Part shown: piece by piece, positions 53,133 through 63,002 of the stretch | Numbering within the stretch: the first letter of the stretch is position 1 | Layout of the letters: each line of letters starts with the position of its first letter | NCBI GenBank assembly: GCA_019419455.1 | Contig: DXZW01000027.1 | Span: 1-64,000 of the forward strand | Direction: 5' to 3' | Origin: Collinsella sp. | GTDB lineage: Bacteria > Actinomycetota > Coriobacteriia > Coriobacteriales > Coriobacteriaceae | Length of the DNA: 64,000 bases | Program-made: the position numbers and the translations under genes | Notes under the pieces: model-generated | Told to the model about the DNA's origin: nothing | The model's input: the letters and a program-made list of their open reading frames with translations, nothing else | Database searches by the model: none

Positions 53133-53698
53133 TTGCCGAAAGTGAAGAAGTATGCGTTGAGGATCTTATTGATGAGATTGCCATGGGACCCTTCGGCTCA
53201 AATATTAAGACTGATTGCTTTGTCAACTCCGGTATTCCGGTATTTAATGGATCGAATCTAACTGGCTTTGAGACGAACGACACTGCGCTGCGCTATGTCA
53301 CTCCTGAAAAAGCAAATTCCCTGGGCAACGCATTGGCCTCGCGTGGCGATATCGTAATAACACACCGTGGAACGTTGGGCCAAGTCGCGATGGTCCCCTA
53401 TGACTCCAAGTATCCTCGCTACGTCATTTCGCAAAGCCAATTTCGCATTCGCTGTAATGACAAGGTGCTACCGAAATTTTTTGTCTACTATTTTCATACT
53501 CGAGAGGGGCAATGGCGGTTACTTTCGAATAAAACGCAAACTGGCGTTCCGGCGTTGGGGCGTCCAACGAGTACTTTTCGCAAGCTGTCAATGCCATTGC
53601 CCACTTTTGAGAAGCAAGCAAAAATCGTTCAGGTGATTGATACCATCCAAAAGAAAATCAAGAATAACTCAAAGCTAAATGGCTATTTAGCTGTGTGA
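53129..53698 (+). CDS. Half HsdS (first-TRD type) on the opposite strand
   Basis: A 189-aa HsdS N-terminal half: start, one target-recognition domain (PVFNGSNLTGFETND, THRGTLGQVAMVP) and the conserved helix KIVQVIDTIQKKIKNNS. It ends KLNGYLAV-stop at recombination site 3. It starts inside the recombinase stop codon (ATGA). Full HsdS continues after LNGYL into a second TRD, so this is either a donor cassette or a functional half-subunit able to dimerise. Its last 41 bp overlap the 3' end of the active hsdS on the other strand. Confidence 0.88.
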   Translation: MIAESEEVCVEDLIDEIAMGPFGSNIKTDCFVNSGIPVFNGSNLTGFETNDTALRYVTPEKANSLGNALASRGDIVITHRGTLGQVAMVPYDSKYPRYVISQSQFRIRCNDKVLPKFFVYYFHTREGQWRLLSNKTQTGVPALGRPTSTFRKLSMPLPTFEKQAKIVQVIDTIQKKIKNNSKLNGYLAV

Positions 53699-54836
53699 GG
53701 TCAACCTTCGAGACGTCAATCTCGCCCGACATAAGCTTAGGAAGCAATGTGTCGCGAAGGGTGACAAGCGCCCGCGATTCGACTTCATTGTTTCGGATCT
53801 GAGTATCAATGGGCGTGGCTTCTTTTTCAAACGCGCGTATCGCTGCATTGTTGGGTAACGCAATGGGGAGTCCATTTAGAGCTTTGCCGTTTATCGAGCC
53901 AAATACAGTCCCCTCACCGTTATAGGCGTCAAGTTTCTTATGGAGTGAGCGCATTAGGTAGAGACCATACGATGGATAGTCGCAGTGGATTGCAGCTAGC
54001 CCGCGTCCAATGCAGCAGTCTTCGTACGCCAAGTTTAGGTCGCCCACGGGAGCGCGCACGCTCATCAAGACATCTCCCGCTTTTGCCATGCGCTTGGGCT
54101 CCGTAGTGCTTAGTCTCTGAGTGGGGTAACGCCAGCCAAATTCGGCGCGACCTTGATAAAAGATGGTTCCAATCCCCGTTTCGTTATAGGAGCTGCCTGC
54201 CGGGGATTGACCCATTGTGACATTGGCAAAATCGGCCAGAGTAGCGTTGTCTGTTAGCCCCCCGAAGTGCCGTCGGAACATGCCGTCCGCCAGCTCTTCT
54301 AAATAGCCATTTAGCGTAGTGTTGAGTCGGATTTTATTCGAGATAGAGTCGCATAGTGTAACGATTGAGTCTTGCGTCGGGCGATCGGGCAGGGGGATTG
54401 GCATCTGTGCGTAAGTTTTAGCATTGATATTGCCTCTGGTGCTGCCGGTGTTAAAAGAGGCCACCCAGTCCCAATAAGCTTTCGACTGGGCATAGTATTT
54501 GACATAGCGAGGATTAACTTTCTTATCGTCCAGCGAGAAGCGAATTAAGAAGCCCGCGAAGGCAAACTCGCCGTCGCGAGAATCGTAGTAATAATTCCTT
54601 CCGGTACTGTTGCCCGTTCTGGCGAAAACGATATCGCCATCTCTCAGCATGTATTTGTAAGCGGCGGGGTCGTCTACAGATTTGCGGTCGTTCCAATTCA
54701 GGGTGCCGTCGTCGTTGATATCCGTAATACGAAGATATGCAGGTAATTCCGCATCATAATCAACTGCCGAAGCGGCGATACCGTATTTTCCGTCGCCGAG
54801 ACTGAGTTCTCCAAGAGTCGCAACGCTAAAGTTCAT
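53658..54836 (-). CDS. hsdS: Type I restriction specificity subunit, active copy
   Basis: A 392-aa HsdS with two target-recognition domains. TRD1 spans about residues 1-160. The central conserved region LNTTLNGYLEELADGMFRR crosses recombination site 4. TRD2 (about 200-335, TMGQSPAGSSYNETG onward) follows, and the C-terminal region LLPKLMSGEIDVSKVDLTQ reaches LNSHLALSYS at site 3. HsdS chooses the DNA sequence methylated or cut by HsdM/HsdR. It begins 11 bp inside the hsdM 3' end, so it is the expressed copy in this configuration. Confidence 0.93.
   Translation of the reverse strand: MNFSVATLGELSLGDGKYGIAASAVDYDAELPAYLRITDINDDGTLNWNDRKSVDDPAAYKYMLRDGDIVFARTGNSTGRNYYYDSRDGEFAFAGFLIRFSLDDKKVNPRYVKYYAQSKAYWDWVASFNTGSTRGNINAKTYAQMPIPLPDRPTQDSIVTLCDSISNKIRLNTTLNGYLEELADGMFRRHFGGLTDNATLADFANVTMGQSPAGSSYNETGIGTIFYQGRAEFGWRYPTQRLSTTEPKRMAKAGDVLMSVRAPVGDLNLAYEDCCIGRGLAAIHCDYPSYGLYLMRSLHKKLDAYNGEGTVFGSINGKALNGLPIALPNNAAIRAFEKEATPIDTQIRNNEVESRALVTLRDTLLPKLMSGEIDVSKVDLTQLNSHLALSYS
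53673..53692 (+). repeat. Recombination site 3 (shared 3' end of two convergent hsdS genes)
   Basis: AGCTAAATGGCTATTTAGCT, identical to site 1. The plus strand encodes LNGYLA of the half-hsdS and the minus strand encodes LNSHLA of the active hsdS. Confidence 0.88.
54299..54315 (-). repeat. Recombination site 4 (centre of active hsdS)
   Basis: On the minus strand this is GCTAAATGGCTATTTAG, sharing 17 bp with site 3 in inverted orientation. It encodes LNGYL between TRD1 and TRD2. Confidence 0.88.
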
Positions 54837-56349
54837 ATCCAATCGCCTCCAGATTCTTCTTAATCTGCTCCTGCAGGCGGTTGGACTCTTCAAAGCACTT
54901 TGATATTTCGCTGGTTAGGCGTGCCATCTTCTCCTCAAACGGCTCACCGTCGTCTTCGACCTCGGCAATGCCTACGTAGCGACCGGGCGTCAGGATGAAA
55001 TCTTGCTTGGCGATTTCATCCAAATCTGCTATGGCGCTCAACCCCTTCACGGGCTCGAACTCGCCCTTGCGGAAGGAGTCGAATGCGGATGCAACTTTAT
55101 TGATGTCCTCTTCGGTAAACTCGCGTAGTTTGCGAGAGACCATGGTGCCCATTTCGCGGGCATCGATGAATAGCGTCTTGCCGGACTGAGCCTTCTTCTT
55201 GTTCAGGATCCACAGGCACACGGGAATTTGGGTGCTGTAGAACAGCTGCCCCGGCATGGCTACAATGCCCTCGACCAAATCGTCCTCTACGATAGCGCGT
55301 CGAATATCGCCCTCGCCGCTCGTCTGGCTCGAGAGCGACCCGTTTGCCAATACGAGGCCAATCTTGCCCGTGCCGTTAAGATGCCAAATCATATGCTGCA
55401 TCCAAGCGAAGTTAGCATTGCCCGTGGGCGGCATGCCGTACTTCCAACGTACGTCTTCCTGCAGCGCTTCGCCGCCCCAGTTCTTGAGGTTGAAGGGTGG
55501 GTTTGCCAACACATAGTCAAACTTTTCATTCTTGTGCTGGTCGGCGCTGAAGGTGTCAGCATAGTTGCCCAAATCGGCCTCGATGCCGCGAATACCGAGG
55601 TTCATCTTTGCGAGCTTCCACGTGGTAGGGTTGCTCTCCTGGCCAAAGATGGTGATGTCCTGTACCACGTTGCCGCCATGGTGCTCGACGAAGGCGGCGG
55701 ACTGCACGAACATGCCTCCGCTACCACAGCAGGGGTCGTACACGCGACCGTGGAAAGGCTGGAGGATTTCAACCAGCGTGCGCACGATGCACGACGGCGT
55801 ATAGAACTCGCCGGCGTTTTTGCCTTCCATTGATGCGAATTTCTGCAGGCAATATTCGTATGCTCGCCCTAACAGGTCTTTCTCGCTCTCGTTGTCGGTC
55901 ATTTGTACATTTGTGAATAAGTCGACGACGTCGCCTAAACGCCGCTTGTCTAGTTCGGGACGAGCGAAGTTCTTGGGCAGCACGTCCTTGAGCTTGTCAT
56001 TCTCGCGTTCGATGGCGCGCATGGCATTGTCGATGATCTGGCCAACTTCGGGCGTATGTGCCGCCTGTGCGATATTCGCCCAACGTGCCTCTTCGGGAAC
56101 GAAGAAGACATTCTGCTCCATGTAACAGTCGCGATCTTCTTCGTCGCCGTAACCTTCTGCGACGAGTTCTAGGTAACGTTCGTCAAAACGGTCCGAGAGG
56201 TACTTCAGGAAAATAAGGCCTAATACGACGTTTTTGTACTCGGCAGCGTCCAGGTTGCCGCGCAGCACGTCTGCGGCGTTCCACAATTGGTCCTCAAAGC
56301 CAACGTCGGCCGTGTTCTTCTTGGTGTCCTTAGCCTTGCTTTTAGCCAT
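54826..56349 (-). CDS. hsdM: Type I modification methyltransferase subunit
   Basis: A 507-aa N6-adenine methyltransferase. An N-terminal helical domain precedes GEFYTP (about residue 183), the SAM site DPCCGSGGMF (about 206) and the catalytic NPPF (about 287). The C-terminal coiled tail (FEESNRLQEQIKKNLEAIG) contacts HsdS. ATG 56349 starts 14 bp after hsdR, and the gene overlaps hsdS by 11 bp, giving the operon hsdR-hsdM-hsdS. Confidence 0.97.
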   Translation of the reverse strand: MAKSKAKDTKKNTADVGFEDQLWNAADVLRGNLDAAEYKNVVLGLIFLKYLSDRFDERYLELVAEGYGDEEDRDCYMEQNVFFVPEEARWANIAQAAHTPEVGQIIDNAMRAIERENDKLKDVLPKNFARPELDKRRLGDVVDLFTNVQMTDNESEKDLLGRAYEYCLQKFASMEGKNAGEFYTPSCIVRTLVEILQPFHGRVYDPCCGSGGMFVQSAAFVEHHGGNVVQDITIFGQESNPTTWKLAKMNLGIRGIEADLGNYADTFSADQHKNEKFDYVLANPPFNLKNWGGEALQEDVRWKYGMPPTGNANFAWMQHMIWHLNGTGKIGLVLANGSLSSQTSGEGDIRRAIVEDDLVEGIVAMPGQLFYSTQIPVCLWILNKKKAQSGKTLFIDAREMGTMVSRKLREFTEEDINKVASAFDSFRKGEFEPVKGLSAIADLDEIAKQDFILTPGRYVGIAEVEDDGEPFEEKMARLTSEISKCFEESNRLQEQIKKNLEAIGYEL

Positions 56350-56363
56350 GCTGTTTTAACTCC

Positions 56364-59453
<3,090 letters not shown>

Positions 59454-59506
59454 GCGCACTCCTTACCTTATGCTTCTTCGACGTTGGTGAGCCTGTCCAC
59501 CATTGC

Positions 59507-59515
59507 ATTCTAGCA
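59507..59515 (-). promoter_or_regulatory. Candidate hsdRMS promoter (extended -10)
   Basis: The minus strand reads TGCTAGAAT, an extended -10 element 54 nt before the hsdR start, in the AT-rich leader at 59500-59560. No clear -35 box. Confidence 0.4.
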
Positions 59516-59956
59516 GTTAATCTTGCATATATTGGTATATCTGACACCCGTTAGTTGCCATTTGACTTATCGGTTGACCGCGCCAGAATGACAATTGGTG
59601 GCAAGGCTCTCTTACTTATTAAACTGGCTCCTATTTACAGGCGCTCGTGTTGTGACAGTTGCTCAAGCGCTTGCTTGAAGCTGTTGTTGGTGATCTTGAG
59701 ATCGTTTCCCGCTTGCATTTTAATGAGTGTCGAGCCGGAGGCGATGGCGGACGTGGTGCGATGGTGCCAAGAAAAGTGCCTAGACCTGGGCGAGGAACCG
59801 AGGCCGCGGGAGCTTTTATATTTCTTTGATCGCATGGATTGTCTGTTCTGTTGGCCGCGCCGGCGTTGTTTCTTTGCTCTCGTTCGCGCGGAATCCACTT
59901 GTGGCGGTAGGTGTAAATAAACGGCGGAGCGGCTGGAAAAGAGCCGCCTCGCTGGA

Positions 59957-60062
59957 TAAAATCAGGTTGTGCCGCGGAACCCGCTCCTCAGTCGGTCAAC
60001 TTTGGAAGCGCGGGCAACGCAGGTTCTATCGTCTTAAAGGGTCGGCTGCAACTGACCCTTTT
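59957..60062 (+). ncRNA. Candidate small RNA ending in an intrinsic terminator
   Basis: TAAAAT (59957-59962) could be a -10 box. The ~90 nt that follow can fold (CCCGC with GCGGG, GTTG with CAAC) and end in AAAGGGTC/GACCCTTT plus T's at 60036-60062. No plus-strand gene precedes this terminator. No known RNA family was recognised. Confidence 0.22.
60036..60062 (+). terminator. Intrinsic terminator without an assigned gene
   Basis: An 8-bp stem (60036-60043 and 60054-60061), 10-nt loop, ending TTTT. No gene is recognised upstream on this strand. Confidence 0.6.
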
Positions 60063-60084
60063 CCATGACTCCCTTCGCTATCCG

Positions 60085-60177
60085 TTACTGCTTATATTCC
60101 CGCCAGATCGAGTAGAGGTTCCGGGCAATGCCGGTCACATACATCGAGAGGCGCCGGATTTCAAGAAACAAGTTCAT
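60085..60177 (-). CDS. Possible 30-aa peptide
   Basis: An ATG opens a 30-codon frame starting MNLFLEIRRLSMYVTGIARN and ending SIWREYKQ, predicted as a basic amphipathic helix. A GGGGTGAAG sequence precedes it. A second short frame (TTG start, ending YELVS) overlaps its start. Amphipathic basic mini-proteins can be toxins or membrane peptides, but this is only a possibility. Confidence 0.25.
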   Translation of the reverse strand: MNLFLEIRRLSMYVTGIARNLYSIWREYKQ

Positions 60178-60316
60178 AGGCTTCACCCCAACCAGAGATG
60201 GAGCGTTGCCCGTAGGCGGATTCCGCGGCGGTCAAGATTTCACCTCACAGGCCGCGGTGGGAGACATCCTACCCCCATGGTTTGGAACAGTGCCGATCTA
60301 ACGGGCAATCAAGTCT

Positions 60317-60538
60317 CTAGCACTCTTTGAATTGAGCAAGCATCTGTTCGAAGAAGCATAGTTCGGATGGCTCATAAATGAGCGAACCGCCGTCCGCGGT
60401 CCTGTAGAGCCCGCAGGGGAGGTAACGCCCGTCGGGGAGGACGTAAAGGCATTCTTCCTCCCTCAGCCCCGCTGGGAGTATCGGGGTCTCGTTTTCGTCC
60501 ATTTGGAACTCATCGATATTCGCGATCTTCCTCTCCAT
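60317..60538 (-). CDS. Small acidic hypothetical protein
   Basis: A 73-aa protein, acidic, starting MERKIANIDEFQMDENE, with LPDGRYLPCGLYRTADGGS in the middle and a C-terminal cysteine. No family was recognised. AGGAGG lies 4 nt before ATG 60538. It follows the ADP-ribosylglycohydrolase gene by 32 bp on the same strand, so they may be co-transcribed. Confidence 0.65.
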   Translation of the reverse strand: MERKIANIDEFQMDENETPILPAGLREEECLYVLPDGRYLPCGLYRTADGGSLIYEPSELCFFEQMLAQFKEC

Positions 60539-60570
60539 GATGCCTCCTACCTTATTTCTTGAATGGCGCC

Positions 60571-61359
60571 CTAAAACAAGCAGCCCTCAATCAACTCTTT
60601 GCCGCGCAGGGTGTCGATCCATTCCCGTGGAATCGCGTCGATACCGTATACCGTGCCAGCGAGCGCACCTGCGACGGCTGCGGTGGTGTCGGTGTCGTCG
60701 CCCAGATTGACGGCGGCAAGGACGCAATCTTCGTAACTGTTGGTGTTGACAAAGCACCAGGTAGCGGCTTTAAGCGTGTCGCGCACGAAGCCACCTGACC
60801 TGATTTCCTGCTCAGGCACGCCTTTCAGGTGGAGTGCCCACGAGGGGAGCGCGTCGTTCATCACGGTCCTCATCAGCTCGACAAATATGACGCATGCATC
60901 GGTTGACGTTCTGTGGGCGTGCGTAATCGCGGAGACCTCGCTGACCTCTTCGTCTGTCGCATCGGTGAACGCCAGGGGCGCGATGCGCATGAGCGATCCG
61001 TTGCCGTTGTCGCGCTCGCCGGAGCCTCCTTTGCCGGTGTGCAAGGCGCGGGCGGTTGTGCCGCCGTAATCGAAAACGCCGTCGATCGTATACTCGCCAC
61101 GGGCAATCCAGCTTACGAACTTGTCGCGCATGTCCGCGGTGTCAATGTGCCCGAGCTCCCTAATCGAGTCGCAGGTAGCAAGCGTCATAGATGTGTCGTC
61201 GCTCCAGGTGCCGGCGGGTTGCCCATGCGTGCCGTAGCCGATCATGCCCGTGCATTCGAACGTGCCGCGGGGCCTGAACTCGTAGGGAACGCCCAGCACG
61301 TCACCGACGGCAAGCCCATAGATGCAGTCGCGCAGTGTTGTTTTCGGTCTGTCTGTCAT
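60571..61359 (-). CDS. ADP-ribosylglycohydrolase family protein
   Basis: A 262-aa DraG/ARH-type hydrolase that removes ADP-ribose from proteins or nucleotides. Mg-binding aspartates are in GTWSDDTSM (about residue 50) and NLGDDTDTTA (about 225). The N-terminal CIYGLAVGDVLGVPYEF is the family start. No partner ADP-ribosyltransferase was seen in the window. It lies in the defence island, where ADP-ribose chemistry is common, but a housekeeping or metabolic role is equally possible. Confidence 0.92.
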   Translation of the reverse strand: MTDRPKTTLRDCIYGLAVGDVLGVPYEFRPRGTFECTGMIGYGTHGQPAGTWSDDTSMTLATCDSIRELGHIDTADMRDKFVSWIARGEYTIDGVFDYGGTTARALHTGKGGSGERDNGNGSLMRIAPLAFTDATDEEVSEVSAITHAHRTSTDACVIFVELMRTVMNDALPSWALHLKGVPEQEIRSGGFVRDTLKAATWCFVNTNSYEDCVLAAVNLGDDTDTTAAVAGALAGTVYGIDAIPREWIDTLRGKELIEGCLF

Positions 61360-61422
61360 GGAAAGCTCCTCTTATCCCGGGTGATGTGGAGCGCCGTCGG
61401 GGGTATCGGTCGCAACGTGCCG

Positions 61423-62517
61423 CTACCCTTGCGCTTCGCCATTAGTCGCTTCGTTGATGGCGCGGTACTCGGCACTCAGCTCGCGCGCCAGTTCTTCCTT
61501 GCTTGGAAGATACGGCAGGTATTTGGCGGCAAACACTTGGTCGTTGTCTTCGGGTAGCGTGTACTCGACAATCGAATCGCTTTTGTCCGCGCAGAGCACG
61601 ATGCCTATGGGCGGATTGTCGCCTTCGTTCATGAGCTCGCGCGTGTAGTAGTTCACATACATTTGCATCTGGCCCAAGTCCTGGTGCGTAAGATCGTCCG
61701 TCTTAAGGTCGATAAGCACGAAGCAGCGCATCAGATAGTTGTAAAACACAAGGTCAATATAGAAATGGCGCCCATCAAAGGTGATGCGCTTTTGGCGCGC
61801 CTCAAAAGCGAAACCACGACCAAGCTCCAGCAGGAACTTCTGAAGATGCGTGATGAGCGCCTGCTCTAGATCGCTCTCGCGAAACGCAGTATCGTCCGAG
61901 AAACCTAAAAACTCAAGTACATATGGGTCGCGGATGATATCCTCGGGGCGACGAGCCGGGGCGCTCTTTTGGATTTCCTGGGTGACGGCCTCCTTGTCCT
62001 TGCTAGCAAGTAGGCGCTCGCGGAACATGGTGTTGATCTGGCGTTCGAGCTGGCGCGTGCTCCAGCGAGAGTCGGCGCATTCGTTCATGTACCAGTTGCG
62101 AGCTTCGGGGTCAGGAATGCGTATTAACCTGCGGTAATGTGTCCAGCTCAATTCGGGACGCAGTGAGTCCCGAATTGGAAACGCAAGATAGAACTGACGC
62201 ATTTTGCGCAGCTCTCTTGCTTCAAAACCTTTACCAAAATCCTTAGTAAGTCTGATTGCGAGGGCCTTGAGCAGCGCCTCTCCATACTTGGCGCGCTCCT
62301 CTCCGCCCTGCTCGTCAACAATGCTCTTGCCGATCTCCCAATACGCCTCAACCATCGCAAAGTTAACGGCGGTATAGGCCTTGTCGCGAGCGGCGTTGAG
62401 AATTGAGGAGACCTGCTTGTAAAAACCTTCGGGCACGATTGCCGATTCTCCACGGTTTACCAGTTCGCCCATCACTGTCGCCCCACTTTCCTCTTGTGGA
62501 ATGCATCTTGATTGCAT
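61423..62517 (-). CDS. YhcG/DUF1016 PD-(D/E)XK nuclease domain protein
   Basis: A 364-aa protein with the DUF1016 N-terminal helical domain (YWEIGKSIVDEQ, GFEARELRKMRQFY, SWTHYRRLI) and the YhcG PD-(D/E)XK nuclease: FYIDLVFYNYLMRCFVLIDLK at about residue 250-272 with the D..IDLK core. Family members are commonly found next to type I restriction genes, as here. Their role is not firmly established. ATG 62517 is used; ATG 62472 is an alternative. Confidence 0.88.
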   Translation of the reverse strand: MQSRCIPQEESGATVMGELVNRGESAIVPEGFYKQVSSILNAARDKAYTAVNFAMVEAYWEIGKSIVDEQGGEERAKYGEALLKALAIRLTKDFGKGFEARELRKMRQFYLAFPIRDSLRPELSWTHYRRLIRIPDPEARNWYMNECADSRWSTRQLERQINTMFRERLLASKDKEAVTQEIQKSAPARRPEDIIRDPYVLEFLGFSDDTAFRESDLEQALITHLQKFLLELGRGFAFEARQKRITFDGRHFYIDLVFYNYLMRCFVLIDLKTDDLTHQDLGQMQMYVNYYTRELMNEGDNPPIGIVLCADKSDSIVEYTLPEDNDQVFAAKYLPYLPSKEELARELSAEYRAINEATNGEAQG

Positions 62518-62640
62518 TTAGTTTAAAGCCTCGCGCGGACACGAATTGCTTTGCTGTCTGGCACCTTCGCATGGGAGCCTTGCGGTGACTAAAATGTGGC
62601 AATAGAGACAGTTTTAGCGAACCCCACGGGAGTGACGCGT

Positions 62641-62910
62641 ATGGACAACAACACGCTGCTATTCCAGGACAAAGGTTCGGGTAGGTTTAAAGACGTCAAG
62701 ATCTACCCCAATCGTATCGAGGTGCTCAGGAAGGGTACTTTCGGCGGCAAGCACACCGAGATTGTCTATCTTAAGGACATCACGGGGGTCAACAGGATCA
62801 AGGGCCGCGACGTTTTCCTACGTAACAGGCTGTTGACTGCTTGTGTCTTTAGCCTGAGCAGCCGCTCCCAAGCTCAGGAGTTCGTGAATGCGCTGAACAT
62901 GGTGATGTAG
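62641..62910 (+). CDS. Small PH-like hypothetical protein
   Basis: An 89-aa protein with alternating beta strands and a C-terminal helix (GSGRFKDVKIYPNRIEV, then RSQAQEFVNALN), the pattern of small bacterial PH-like domains. No specific family was assigned. GGGAG lies before ATG 62641. A strong bidirectional terminator follows. Confidence 0.68.
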   Translation: MDNNTLLFQDKGSGRFKDVKIYPNRIEVLRKGTFGGKHTEIVYLKDITGVNRIKGRDVFLRNRLLTACVFSLSSRSQAQEFVNALNMVM

Positions 62911-62938
62911 CCGATAACGGCGTTCGGTCCAAGGTAAA

Positions 62939-62973
62939 AATCGGGGCGCAGAACGGTATTCTGCGCCCCGATT
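62939..62973. terminator. Bidirectional terminator
   Basis: A perfect 15-bp stem (62939-62953 and 62959-62973) with a 5-nt loop between convergent genes. Confidence 0.85.
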
Positions 62974-63002
62974 GAGTTGATGCGCCCAAAAAACTGGCTT
63001 GC

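Larger units (their letters stand above)
59556..60316. other. Gene-poor interval within the defence island
   Basis: About 760 nt with no convincing large gene. Open frames on both strands at 59555-59920 (plus) and 59635-59898 (minus) overlap each other and lack ribosome sites. The C-terminal part of the minus-strand frame (DLKITNNSFKQALEQLSQ) looks protein-like and may be a gene remnant. The interval also holds a GCGGCT/AGCCGC hairpin (59929-59947), a terminator (60036-60062) and a 30-codon minus-strand ORF (60085-60177). Confidence 0.5.

Noticed and set aside
59555..59920. 121-codon plus-strand open frame near hsdR
   Set aside because: Cys/Arg-rich composition with no domain, no ribosome site, and a competing frame on the other strand.
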